A DNA stretch of 57,298 bases from contig NZ_WHZV01000007.1 of assembly GCF_010667645.1 (NCBI RefSeq), positions 100,334-157,631 on the forward strand, in the 5' to 3' direction. This DNA comes from Bifidobacterium platyrrhinorum (lineage in GTDB: Bacteria; Actinomycetota; Actinomycetes; Actinomycetales; Bifidobacteriaceae). A program made the translations under genes and the position numbers. Positions 8,406 to 16,884 of this stretch are shown here, piece by piece. Every line of letters begins with the position of its first letter. Positions within the stretch are counted from its first letter, which is position 1. The notes under the pieces were generated by a model. It was not told the origin of the DNA. It saw only the letters and a list, made by a program, of their open reading frames with translations, and did not search any database.

Positions 8406-8446
8406 ATTTATAGAATCATAATTTAGTAAATTACGATTCTATAAAT
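8406..8446. promoter_or_regulatory. Long AT-rich palindrome before the truncated ATPase gene
   Basis: ATTTATAGAATCATAATTT (8406-8424), spacer AGT, then AAATTACGATTCTATAAAT (8428-8446): 19-bp arms with one mismatch. The 3-nt centre matches the design of the palindromes at 8060-8117. It ends 33 bp before the ATPase frame and contains TATA-like hexamers, so it may be the promoter/operator of the original full-length gene. Confidence 0.6.
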
Positions 8447-8479
8447 CTCATCTCGCCGCGAGAAGGTCGTCATTAAGCG

Positions 8480-9595
8480 GTGTTCTCGCTCGCCCGACGC
8501 AAACGCCTCGCACTCGTCATCGACGAATACCCCTATCTGGCGAAGGCCGACCGGTCCATCAGCTCCGTCCTGCAACACGCCATCGACCGGCACAAGGACG
8601 ATAGCCGGCTCATGATCATCCTCTGCGGCTCATCGATGTCGTTCATGGAACGCCAGGTGCTCGGATACTCCAGTCCGTTATATGGGCGCCGCACCGCGCA
8701 GATCAAGGTGGAGCCGTTCGGCTACGCCGACACGCGAACGTTCCTGCCCCGATACGGCGCCGAGGATGCGGCCATCGCATACGGTCTGACGGGCGGAATC
8801 CCGCAATATCTCAGACAGTTCGACGACGCCGAAAGCATCACGGACAACATCCGTTGGAACATCATCGATCCGGACTGCTACCTGTTCGAAGAGCCCGGCA
8901 ACCTGCTCAAGCAGGAGCTGCGCTCGCCGTCCGAATACAACGCCGTCATCCAGTCCATCGCATCAGGAGCCTCGCGGACGAACGTCATCGCCACGGCATG
9001 CCACATGGAGACCGCATCATGCGCCACGTACCTGCGCAACCTCATCGACTTGGGCATCCTCTATAAGGAGACCCCGTTCGGCGAACACGCGCCACGCAAG
9101 ACAATCTACCTCATCAAGGACTCGTTCTTCCGATTCTGGTACCGCTACGTACCGGCGAACCTGCCGCTGATCCAGTCAGGCAACGCGAACATCGCCACCG
9201 AACGCATCACGCGATCGATCAACGACTTCATGGGACCTGTGTTCGAGGACATCTGCACGCAATGGCTGTGGGCGCACGACACGACCGGAGAACTGCCGTT
9301 CCTCATACTCGACTCCGGACGCTGGTGGGGAGCCGACCCCAGAGCCCGCATCCAGGAGGAGATCGACATCGTCGCCACCGGGGAGGATCCGAAGACCATG
9401 CTGTTCTGCGAATGCAAGTGGCGCAGCGTCCCGACCGGGCTGCGCCAGCTCGAAACGCTGCGCAGCCGGGCTGAACTCCTGCATCCTAAGCACGGATACT
9501 ACATGCTCTTCTCCAGAAACGGCTTCGACGAACATGTCACAAGCCGTGCGGCGCAGGCGGACGATGTGTCGCTGGTGAGTTTCAAGGACATGTAA
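8480..9595 (+). pseudogene. AAA-family ATPase (DUF234-type), 5'-truncated
   Basis: The 371-residue frame begins directly at the Walker B region (LALVIDEYPYLAK, about residues 10-22). It continues through a sensor-like IILCGSSMSFM and GGIPQYL to the C-terminal helical and nuclease-like part (FRFWYRY; EEIDIVA followed by ECKWR). Full-length members have roughly 90-100 more N-terminal residues with a Walker A P-loop; these are missing and an in-frame TAA lies just upstream of the GTG. The protein could therefore not bind ATP normally. The remaining frame is open to its natural end, so the loss looks recent or the product is still made. Low-GC palindromes and a duplicated HAD fragment upstream suggest acquisition by transfer. 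Confidence 0.75.
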
Positions 9596-9616
9596 GGCAG
9601 CGACCTCCTCGCCATC

Positions 9617-10459
9617 TCAGATCAGTCCCAGCTCCCTGAACGCGTTGGCGATGCCGTCGTCGTGGATGTCGGTGGTCTGCAAGTCGCACCATTGCTCGAT
9701 GCCGTGGATGGCGTTGCCCATGGCGACGGACGTGCCGGCGGCCTTGAGCATGGCCGTGTCGTTGTCGGAGTCGCCCACGGCGATCGTGTCGGCGACGTCA
9801 ATGCCGAGCCGGGCGGCGACCTCGCGTACCGCGGTGCCCTTGTCGACGCCGTTGATGAGCAGTTCGCCGTTGTTCGGCGAGATTTTGTCGTACGAGCCGT
9901 GCACGAGCGTGAACCACGGCGAGAGGTCGCGTTTCGTCTCTTCGAACGTCACATCCGGGTCGGGGGCGGTGAAATACGAGCCTTTGGACACGTGGATCGT
10001 CCGTCCCAGCGTGGAGCCTTCCGGCACGTCCACCTCGTCGATCCGGTGCCAGAACCGCGCGAATTCGCCGCGGTCGAACGCCTTGCCCTTCGATTTCAGG
10101 TGACGTGCGTAGCCTTCCGAGATGTACATGCCGTCCGCGCCCTGCCACTGGTACGCCTCGATGCCGTGCGCCTTGAAATACGCGTCGGCGGCGTCCACCG
10201 CCTCGGGATCGACGAACCGTTGGAACAGGATCTCGTCGCCCATGTTCGCCTGCGCGCCGGCCACGGAGACCACGCCGTCGAAGCCCAGGTCGAGGATGCT
10301 CTTCTCGATCTTCGGCAGGGAGCGTCCGGTGCAGATGAACAGCAGATGCCCGTTCCCCTGCGCCTTGCGGCACGCCTCCTTCGCGGATTCGGGCACCACG
10401 TGCCTCTCGTCCGCCAACGTGCCGTCGATGTCGAGGAACACCAATTTCTTCGCGCCCAT
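9617..10459 (-). CDS. HAD-superfamily (Cof-type, IIB) phosphatase
   Basis: The 280-residue product has DxDGT motif I at residues 9-13 (FLDIDGT), motif II in ICTGRS, a Cof-type cap domain in the middle, and motif IV GDSDNDTAML near residue 235. Such enzymes dephosphorylate sugar phosphates or cofactors; the substrate cannot be predicted. The ATG at 10459 has GGAGAG upstream. Its 3' end is duplicated at 8163-8303, on the far side of the truncated ATPase gene, and the ATPase frame stops only 21 bp from its own stop codon (tail-to-tail). Confidence 0.88.
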   Translation of the reverse strand: MGAKKLVFLDIDGTLADERHVVPESAKEACRKAQGNGHLLFICTGRSLPKIEKSILDLGFDGVVSVAGAQANMGDEILFQRFVDPEAVDAADAYFKAHGIEAYQWQGADGMYISEGYARHLKSKGKAFDRGEFARFWHRIDEVDVPEGSTLGRTIHVSKGSYFTAPDPDVTFEETKRDLSPWFTLVHGSYDKISPNNGELLINGVDKGTAVREVAARLGIDVADTIAVGDSDNDTAMLKAAGTSVAMGNAIHGIEQWCDLQTTDIHDDGIANAFRELGLI

Positions 10460-10642
10460 ACTTCGCTCTCCTTGTCCCGCGGAACCCGCCGCCCGCGGAA
10501 ATCGGTCGTCACAATCCGCCACCATCATACGTTGCGCATACGGTCGCGCACGCGGCCGCATACACGTACGGCGCCGGACCGGTCCCATGCCCGGCCAGGC
10601 GCCGCCGCGGAACCCCCGATTCCGCCGACGTCCACGTACCCG

Positions 10643-12043
10643 TCACGCCTCGGCGAGCTGTGTCACGGCGGCGGAGACCGGAGCGGGACGGGAACGACGG
10701 ATACGGCCGACGGCGAGTCCCAACGCGACGAACGCGACGGCGAACAGCGCGACGATGCCGGTGCCCGTCGCCCACCCCGCCGCGTCGACGCCGCCGGACG
10801 AGGCCGTGCCGATGCCGAGCGCGTCGTCGATCGCCGTGCAATACCACCAGCCGGGCAGCATCCGCCCGACGGCGAGCATCGACTCGGGGAGCATGTCCAC
10901 CGGCAGGGAGAGTCCCGAGGTGAACAGGAGCAGCAGGCCGAACACGTTGGCGAAACCGTTGGCCATCGTGTCGCCCACCCCGGCCTCGCCGAGCAGGAAT
11001 CCGCAGGCGACGGTCATCAGCGCGTATACGCAGGCGGACAGGATCGTCATCGCCACGCCGGCGGGCGCGAGGGACATGGGGTCGAGTCCGGCGGCGAGCA
11101 TCAGCGCGACCGCGGCGAGCAGGTAGACGGCGACCACGACGAGCGCGAACCCGCACAACGTGGCCATGCGCTGCATGCCCATCGTCGAGGAGCGCTGCGG
11201 TGAGGCGAACAGCCGGCGCCGCGTCTCCCCCGCGTTGAACACGCCGGACACAAGCGCCGTGCACACGGTCATCGCAAGGAACAACGGGTAGAGGGCCGAT
11301 TTGATCGTGGAGCCGAAGCCGGCCGCCGTCCGCTCCCCCGCGGACGCGGCGTCGGCGTCGGCGGCCGCTTCCGCGTCGGTGTGGTCCACGGCGATCGCGT
11401 GGTTCGCGTTCCTGTCGCGGGCGAGCGCGCGCACCCGCGTCGTCGCCGTGGTCAGATCGTCCAGCTCGGGGCGCGTGACGGTGCCGGTCATACCGGTCTG
11501 GTCGGTCGTGCCGGTCGGATCGGCCGCGTCGGTCGTGCCGGTCACGTTCGTGCCGATCAGTTCGGTGCGCGTGAGCGAGAGGAATCCGCCGATGGCCATC
11601 GACGCCATCGACCCGGCGCCGGACGTGTAGCTGGTGACGGTCTCGACGGCCGGGACCTTGCCGGACGAACCGTCCGCACCGCTCGATGTGGCGGAGTCGA
11701 GCAACTTGTCCGCGTAGCCGTCCGGGATGATGACGATGAGGTCCACCCAGTTCGAGGCGACCGCCTGTTGCAGGGCCTGCGGCTCGTCGGCGAGGTCGAC
11801 CACGTCGTCGTCCGCGGCGAGGTACGCGCGCAGCGAGGAGGCGACGCCGCCGCGGTCGGAGTCCCGGTCGATGACGGCGACGGTGGCACGGCCGGGCTCG
11901 TACACGTCGGCCGCGGCGTTCCGGTCGCCGAACAACGCGGAACCGCTGATGGCGAGCATCATGATGCCGATCAGCACCAGGTAGATGATGATGTACAGCT
12001 TGTGCGCGGCGAGCACGCGCAGCGTGGCCTTACAGGTGTTCAT
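10643..12043 (-). CDS. ABC-2 type exporter permease (second subunit)
   Basis: Membrane subunit of 466 residues: one N-terminal membrane segment (about residues 17-36), a large external domain (about 45-270) rich in Asp, Ala, Gly and Thr with a repetitive TGTTD-type stretch, then five or six C-terminal membrane segments (about 275-455). This is the YhgE/ABC2_membrane_3 topology. Its start overlaps the end of the first permease by 14 bp, and the two should form a heterodimer with the ATPase upstream. Substrate unknown; systems of this layout beside a LuxR-type two-component system often export peptides or confer drug or antimicrobial-peptide resistance, which is only an inference here. Confidence 0.85.
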   Translation of the reverse strand: MNTCKATLRVLAAHKLYIIIYLVLIGIMMLAISGSALFGDRNAAADVYEPGRATVAVIDRDSDRGGVASSLRAYLAADDDVVDLADEPQALQQAVASNWVDLIVIIPDGYADKLLDSATSSGADGSSGKVPAVETVTSYTSGAGSMASMAIGGFLSLTRTELIGTNVTGTTDAADPTGTTDQTGMTGTVTRPELDDLTTATTRVRALARDRNANHAIAVDHTDAEAAADADAASAGERTAAGFGSTIKSALYPLFLAMTVCTALVSGVFNAGETRRRLFASPQRSSTMGMQRMATLCGFALVVVAVYLLAAVALMLAAGLDPMSLAPAGVAMTILSACVYALMTVACGFLLGEAGVGDTMANGFANVFGLLLLFTSGLSLPVDMLPESMLAVGRMLPGWWYCTAIDDALGIGTASSGGVDAAGWATGTGIVALFAVAFVALGLAVGRIRRSRPAPVSAAVTQLAEA

Positions 12044-13352
12044 AGCGTTGCTCCTTGAGCATGGCGACGCCGGCGGCCAGGAACACGATGCTCATCGCGA
12101 TGAGCACGCCGCAGGTCGTGGCGAACGGACGGTAGTCGTCGTAGTAGAGGATGTCGTAGAACAGGTTCGTCACCTGCTGTGCGGGATTGATGAGCGCGAA
12201 GACGGGCGCGTGGCGGGTGATCCAGTCGCTCAGCTGCATCGCGAAGCCGCCGTACAGGCCGGAGAACAGGGACAGCGTGCACGGGATCGCGCTCGTCAGG
12301 CCGATCTTCACGCTGTGCCTGAGTCCCGGGATCGCGCCGATCATCGTGCCGAACGCGCACGCCATGAACGAGGCGACCGCGACGGCGGCCACGGCGGCCG
12401 GCTCGCGTCCGCCCAACGGCACGTCGCACACGTAGCGGATGTAGGCGAGCGCGATGGTGAGGCTCACGTCGGAGCACAGCCAGCTGGCGAGGAATCCGGC
12501 CGCGAGCTGCCGTCCGCGGCCGAGCGGCGCGACCGTGCGCCGGATGCCCAACGCGGACAGGTTCGCCTGCGCGCTGGTGACCGCGGTGATTGAATACCCC
12601 ATGGCCATGAGGCAGGCCATGCCGAGTAGCGCGTAGAAATACCGGGCCATCACGTTCGGCGTGGAGTTCGTGAGCGTGGTCTCACGCGTCGTATCGGCGA
12701 TGTCGCCGATGGACGACCAGAACGCGCGGGCCTGCAGCGCCTCCGGGTGGCGTCGGAGCAGGTCGCGGGTCGCCGCGTCGGTCCGGTTGTACAGGTCGAT
12801 CACGCCGGAGAGCGCGGCCACGGTGACGGCGCCGTTCGAGTCGGTGGCCGTGGGTCCGTTCATCGCCTCCGCGGCCCGCGATGACAGGGTCAGTCGGATG
12901 CGTCCGTCGGCGTCGACGTGCAGATAGCCTTTCGCGGTGCCGTCGGCGAGTCTGGCGCGCGCCTCGTCGAGGGTGGCGACCGTCTTGGCGTCGAGCAGTT
13001 TGGTGACGGTGACGTTCACGCCGGCGGAGCCGTTTTCGCCGGCGGCGCCGGAGCCCTCCCCCGTCGTGTCGGCGGCGCCGTCTTCGCCACCGACGGCACC
13101 GCCACCGACGGCACCGTTGTCGTCTCCCTTGCCGGACAGTCCGTCGATGAACGCCTTTGCGCCGGGCGACGCCTTCCAGTTCGCGTCCTCGACGACCGCC
13201 ACGGGCAGGGCTTTCAGCTCGTAGCCTTCCGCGAGGTTGCCGAGCAGGCCGTTGAACAGGGTGGCGAGCGCGATCGGGAACACGATGAGCCAGAACAGCG
13301 ATTGCCTGTTGCGCAGGTTCGTCTTCAACGTCATGACGAATGTGGTCCACAT
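12030..13352 (-). CDS. ABC-2 type exporter permease (first subunit)
   Basis: The 440-residue product has the same layout as its neighbour: membrane segment at about 17-38, extracytoplasmic domain with a Gly-rich low-complexity stretch (near residues 75-110), and C-terminal membrane bundle (about 225-435). The ATG at 13352 is 38 bp after the ATPase stop and has GGAGG upstream (13356-13360). Middle gene of an ATPase-permease-permease operon. Confidence 0.85.
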   Translation of the reverse strand: MWTTFVMTLKTNLRNRQSLFWLIVFPIALATLFNGLLGNLAEGYELKALPVAVVEDANWKASPGAKAFIDGLSGKGDDNGAVGGGAVGGEDGAADTTGEGSGAAGENGSAGVNVTVTKLLDAKTVATLDEARARLADGTAKGYLHVDADGRIRLTLSSRAAEAMNGPTATDSNGAVTVAALSGVIDLYNRTDAATRDLLRRHPEALQARAFWSSIGDIADTTRETTLTNSTPNVMARYFYALLGMACLMAMGYSITAVTSAQANLSALGIRRTVAPLGRGRQLAAGFLASWLCSDVSLTIALAYIRYVCDVPLGGREPAAVAAVAVASFMACAFGTMIGAIPGLRHSVKIGLTSAIPCTLSLFSGLYGGFAMQLSDWITRHAPVFALINPAQQVTNLFYDILYYDDYRPFATTCGVLIAMSIVFLAAGVAMLKEQRYEHL

Positions 13353-13390
13353 GGTTGCCTCCTTTCCGTGGGGCGTGCGGCGTGCGCCGG

Positions 13391-14419
13391 TCAGTCGCGC
13401 AGCGCCTTGCCGGTCAGTTCGAGGAACACGTCGTTGAGTGTCGGCGGCCGGCTGGTGAGGTGGCCGACGTTCACGCCGGCGGCGCGCAGCACGCCGAGCA
13501 GGTCGACGAGGTTGTGGTCGCCGCGGCGGCAGCGCACGTCGAGTTCGCGGCCGTCCCAGTCCGCTTCGATGACAAAGCCGAGGGCACGCACGTGGTCGAG
13601 CGTCGCCTCGTCGAGGTCGAGCGTTTCGACGGTGATGCGTTCGCCGGTGTCGATCATGGATTTGAGCTCGTCGGCGGTGCCGAGCGCCAGATGCCGGCCG
13701 TGGTCCATGATGAGGATGCGGTCGCAGATCCGTTCGACCTCCTCCATGTAGTGGCTCGTGTAGACGACGGTCGCGCCGGCCGCGTTGAGCCGTTCGATGC
13801 CTTCGAGGATCGCGTTGCGGCTTTGCGGGTCGACGGCGACGGTCGGTTCGTCGAAGAAGATGAGGTCGGGTTTGTGCGCGACGCCGCACGCGATGTTGAG
13901 GCGTCGCAGCAGGCCGCCGGAGAGTTTGCCGGGGCGGTACCGGCGGAATTCGCCGAGTCCGGCGAAGTCGATCGCCTCTTCGACGAGCGGAGCGCGGTCG
14001 GCCTTCTTCGGCACGTACAGCGAGCAGAAGTAGTCGATGTTCTCCTCGACGGTCAGCTCGTTGAACACTGCGACGTTCTGCGGGACGAGGCCGATGCGCC
14101 GTTTGAGCGCGTAGCTGGTGGGGGTCATCGGCTCGCCGAACACGCGGATCGTGCCCGAATCGTAGGAGAGCAGGGCGAGGATGCAGTTGATGGCCGTGGT
14201 CTTGCCGGATCCGTTGGGTCCGAGCAGGCCGAAGATCTCGCCGCGCCGGATGTCGAGGTCGAAGTGGTCGAGCGCCACCATGTCGCCGTAGCGTTTGACG
14301 AGTTTCGACACGCTGACGGCCGGGGTCGCGGCGTCCGGGGCGGATGCCGGCGACATGGCCGGCGCCGCCGTCGGCGTTGGGGTCACGGTGGTCGTGTGGT
14401 CGGTCGTATGGTCCGTCAT
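13391..14419 (-). CDS. ABC transporter ATPase subunit
   Basis: Drives the two permeases downstream. The product has 342 residues. A Thr/Ala/Pro-rich N-terminal leader of about 45 residues precedes the nucleotide-binding domain. Walker A is GPNGSGKTT, the signature is LSGGL (usual LSGGQ), and Walker B with D-loop reads LIFFDEPTVAVDPQ; an H-loop His lies in YTSHYMEE. A C-terminal extension after the core resembles the DUF4162-type tail of drug-export ATPases. The ATG at 14419 is preferred because AGGGAG lies just upstream; the frame extends further but only into the divergent promoter region. Confidence 0.93.
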   Translation of the reverse strand: MTDHTTDHTTTVTPTPTAAPAMSPASAPDAATPAVSVSKLVKRYGDMVALDHFDLDIRRGEIFGLLGPNGSGKTTAINCILALLSYDSGTIRVFGEPMTPTSYALKRRIGLVPQNVAVFNELTVEENIDYFCSLYVPKKADRAPLVEEAIDFAGLGEFRRYRPGKLSGGLLRRLNIACGVAHKPDLIFFDEPTVAVDPQSRNAILEGIERLNAAGATVVYTSHYMEEVERICDRILIMDHGRHLALGTADELKSMIDTGERITVETLDLDEATLDHVRALGFVIEADWDGRELDVRCRRGDHNLVDLLGVLRAAGVNVGHLTSRPPTLNDVFLELTGKALRD

Positions 14420-14491
14420 GTCGACTCCCTTCCGTGGGTGTTGCCTCCATCGTCCCACCCGCCGGTGCGGCATGCCATCTGCAAACGTCAC

Positions 14492-14523
14492 GGCTCCGGC
14501 CGGAGCCGGTGACATTCGTCACC
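14492..14523. promoter_or_regulatory. Adjacent palindromes in the exporter/two-component intergenic region
   Basis: A perfect 16-bp palindrome GGCTCCGGCCGGAGCC (14492-14507) is followed at once by GGTGAC-ATTC-GTCACC (14508-14523). They lie in the 238-bp gap between the divergent ABC operon and histidine kinase gene, where the response regulator or another factor could bind. Confidence 0.45.
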
Positions 14524-14657
14524 GATCGTCCGGCGGAACGGGAATCGGAACGGGAATCGGGGCGGGGCGCGGCGGAAACGGGCCGGGAGGCACGGGCGCG
14601 CCGCGATGAAGCGGGTAGGCTGGAGGCTGACGGTTCGATGCGGGCGGCGGAGGTTCC

Positions 14658-16061
14658 ATGCGGACGATGATCGGGAAGGGGCTGCTGCTCGCCCTGTGTC
14701 TTGCGTTCGCGCCGGTCGCGCATGTCGCGGTGGATGCGGCGTTGGTCACGGCGATGCTGCTGGCCGTGATCGTCTCCGGCCTGTCCGAATGGTTGTCCGG
14801 CAGGCGCTTGGCGTTCCTGCCCGTGACGGCGTTCTGCCTCATCGCCGTGGCGGCCCCGGACTGCCGATTGTTCCTGCCGCTCGTCGCCTTCGATATGGCG
14901 CGGATCCGGATGACGGGACGGCGCGGAATCGGCGGACGACGTGCGACTCCGGTGACGGCGGGGAACGGGACCGGCAACGGGCACGGGATTCCGCCGATCG
15001 CGAATCATACGGATCGTTCCGGTCTGCTCTCCCATCCGATACCGGCCATCATGCGTTGGCTGTGGGCGGTGCCGCTGGTCCCGACGATGGTCGAGGCGCG
15101 CCTCGGCGGCGATGTCGTTCCGGCGGCGCTGCTGGTCGCGTCGACGTGCATCGGTTTCCTGATGGGCGTGGATTCGCGTGATGTACCCACGCTGCGCCGC
15201 GCGTTGCGCAGGACCGAGGACCGGCTGCGCGAATCGTCGCGTTCGTCCAGGATCAGGATCGCCGACATGGATGAGGAACGCGCGCAGTCGGTGCGCATGG
15301 CGACGCTCGGCGAGCGCACGCGCATCGCCCGCGACATCCACGACAACGTCGGCCATCTGCTGACCCGCGCGATCATGCAGGCGCAGGCGGGGCGTGCGGT
15401 GGCCGAGGCGACCGGCGACGCCGTCGCCGCGCAAGGGTTCGGCTCGTTGGGCGCGACGTTGGACGACGCGATGACGATGGTGCGCCGGTCCGTGCACGAT
15501 CTGGAGGACGACGGCACCGATTTCGCCGCACAGATCGAGGACGCGGCCCGGTCGTTCGCCGCCTCCGCGGGCACGGACGGCGGCATCGGACCGGAACGGG
15601 GGTTGGAGGTTCGTCTGGAGAACGACATCGACGCGGCCCCCGCACCGGTCTCACGGTGCCTGTCCACGGTGATCCGCGAATCATTGGCCAACGTGGCGCA
15701 TCACAGCATGGCGCGCGAGGCGCGGGTGACGTTGCGGGATTTCCCCGCATTCTGGCAGCTGGTCGTGTCCGACCCCGGCCCCGCGGTCCCATCGGGCGAC
15801 GACGCGGATCCCGCCGGCGCTCCCCCGCACGGCATGGGCATCGCCGACATCGGATCCCGGGTGCGTGCCCTGGGCGGCACCGCGTACTGCGGGCCCTACG
15901 ATGGGGGTTGGCGCGTGTTCGTTTCGATCCCGAAGGCACGTTGGGCCGCGGACGGCGACGCGCGGAAGGCTTCGGATACAGGAGCCCGCGGAACTTCGGA
16001 CAATCGTGGGTCATATGGAGGCCATGGAACTCGGGAGGCTCACGGGAAGGCGGGTGCATGA
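14658..16061 (+). CDS. Sensor histidine kinase (HisKA_3/NarL-type)
   Basis: Membrane kinase of 467 residues. Hydrophobic segments lie at about 8-42 and 51-80, and again at 130-170. The dimerisation/phosphotransfer helix ERTRIARDIHDNVGHLL places the phosphorylated His at 228. The HATPase_c domain shows the N-box (RESLANVAHHS), a short D-box (VSDPGPA) and a G-box (GMGIADIGSR). GGAGG precedes the ATG. The stop overlaps the response-regulator start (ATGA), so the pair is translationally coupled. It faces the ABC exporter operon, its likely target. The signal is unknown. Confidence 0.92.
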   Translation: MRTMIGKGLLLALCLAFAPVAHVAVDAALVTAMLLAVIVSGLSEWLSGRRLAFLPVTAFCLIAVAAPDCRLFLPLVAFDMARIRMTGRRGIGGRRATPVTAGNGTGNGHGIPPIANHTDRSGLLSHPIPAIMRWLWAVPLVPTMVEARLGGDVVPAALLVASTCIGFLMGVDSRDVPTLRRALRRTEDRLRESSRSSRIRIADMDEERAQSVRMATLGERTRIARDIHDNVGHLLTRAIMQAQAGRAVAEATGDAVAAQGFGSLGATLDDAMTMVRRSVHDLEDDGTDFAAQIEDAARSFAASAGTDGGIGPERGLEVRLENDIDAAPAPVSRCLSTVIRESLANVAHHSMAREARVTLRDFPAFWQLVVSDPGPAVPSGDDADPAGAPPHGMGIADIGSRVRALGGTAYCGPYDGGWRVFVSIPKARWAADGDARKASDTGARGTSDNRGSYGGHGTREAHGKAGA

Positions 16062-16786
16062 TGCGTATCGCGATCGTGGACGACGATCCGATCGTCTGCC
16101 AGTCGTTGGAGACGATTCTGACCGCCACGGGGGCGGCCGAGGCGCTGTGGACGGCGAACGACGGCGACGATGCGGTCGCACGGTATTTCGCCTCGCCGGG
16201 CACGCGACCGGACGTGCTGCTCATCGACATCCAGATGCCGGGGCGCGACGGACTCGACGCGGCGCGGGAGATATTGGAACGCGACCCGGCGGCGCGCATC
16301 CTGTTCCTGACCACGTTCGCGGACCGCGCGTACATCACGCAGGCGATGGCGTTGGGCGCGAAGGGCTATCTCATCAAACAGGACGTCACGGCCGTGGGGC
16401 CGGCGCTGCAGGCGGTCATGGCCGGTCAGGTGGTGCTGGGTTCCGACGTGCTCGGCAAACTGACGGGCGACGACGGCGACGGCCGTGCGGCCGCTCCTGC
16501 GGACGGCCCGGTCTCCCCGACGAAACGGCGTAGGGCATCGGCTGCCGGATCGATGCGAGGCCACGGCGCGTCTTCGGCCGATGCGGCCGCGCTGGAGTCG
16601 ATGCTCAACGAGCGGGAGCGCGAGGTCGCGGCGCTCGTGGCCGAGGGATTCGACAACCGCGACATCGCGAAGAGGCTGTGTTTCAGCGAAGGCACGGTGC
16701 GCAACCGGGTCAGCAGCGCGCTCGACAAGCTCGGCCTGACCAACCGCACCCAGCTCGCCATCCTGTGGATCAACGCCCATCGCTGA
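16058..16786 (+). CDS. LuxR/NarL-family response regulator
   Basis: The 242-residue product has an N-terminal receiver with acidic DDD at 8-10, phospho-acceptor Asp57 (LLIDIQMPG), Thr near 88 and Lys near 110. The C-terminal LuxR helix-turn-helix (LNEREREVAALVAEGF to about residue 240) contains the typical SEGTVRN recognition helix. The linker between the domains is long (about 50 residues, Ala/Gly/Arg-rich), longer than in most NarL-type regulators. The first of two consecutive ATGs overlaps the kinase stop. Confidence 0.93.
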   Translation: MMRIAIVDDDPIVCQSLETILTATGAAEALWTANDGDDAVARYFASPGTRPDVLLIDIQMPGRDGLDAAREILERDPAARILFLTTFADRAYITQAMALGAKGYLIKQDVTAVGPALQAVMAGQVVLGSDVLGKLTGDDGDGRAAAPADGPVSPTKRRRASAAGSMRGHGASSADAAALESMLNEREREVAALVAEGFDNRDIAKRLCFSEGTVRNRVSSALDKLGLTNRTQLAILWINAHR

Positions 16787-16802
16787 TACGGGCCGAAACC
16801 AA

Positions 16803-16830
16803 AAGGGGACCGGCGAGAACCGGTCCCCTT
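16803..16830. terminator. Bidirectional terminator between response regulator and argG
   Basis: 11-bp perfect stem AAGGGGACCGG/CCGGTCCCCTT with a 6-nt loop. T-rich sequence follows on the minus strand (TTTTGGTTT), so it fits argG best, but it also lies directly after the regulator gene. Confidence 0.8.
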
Positions 16831-16884
16831 CCAAGGAAGTCCGACACGGGCATCCCTCAGGCGGCCCGCGCCAGGCCATCCGTC

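Noticed and set aside
8103..8426. Plus-strand open frame across the ATPase upstream region
   Set aside because: It runs antisense through the HAD fragment and into the palindrome, with no coding signs.
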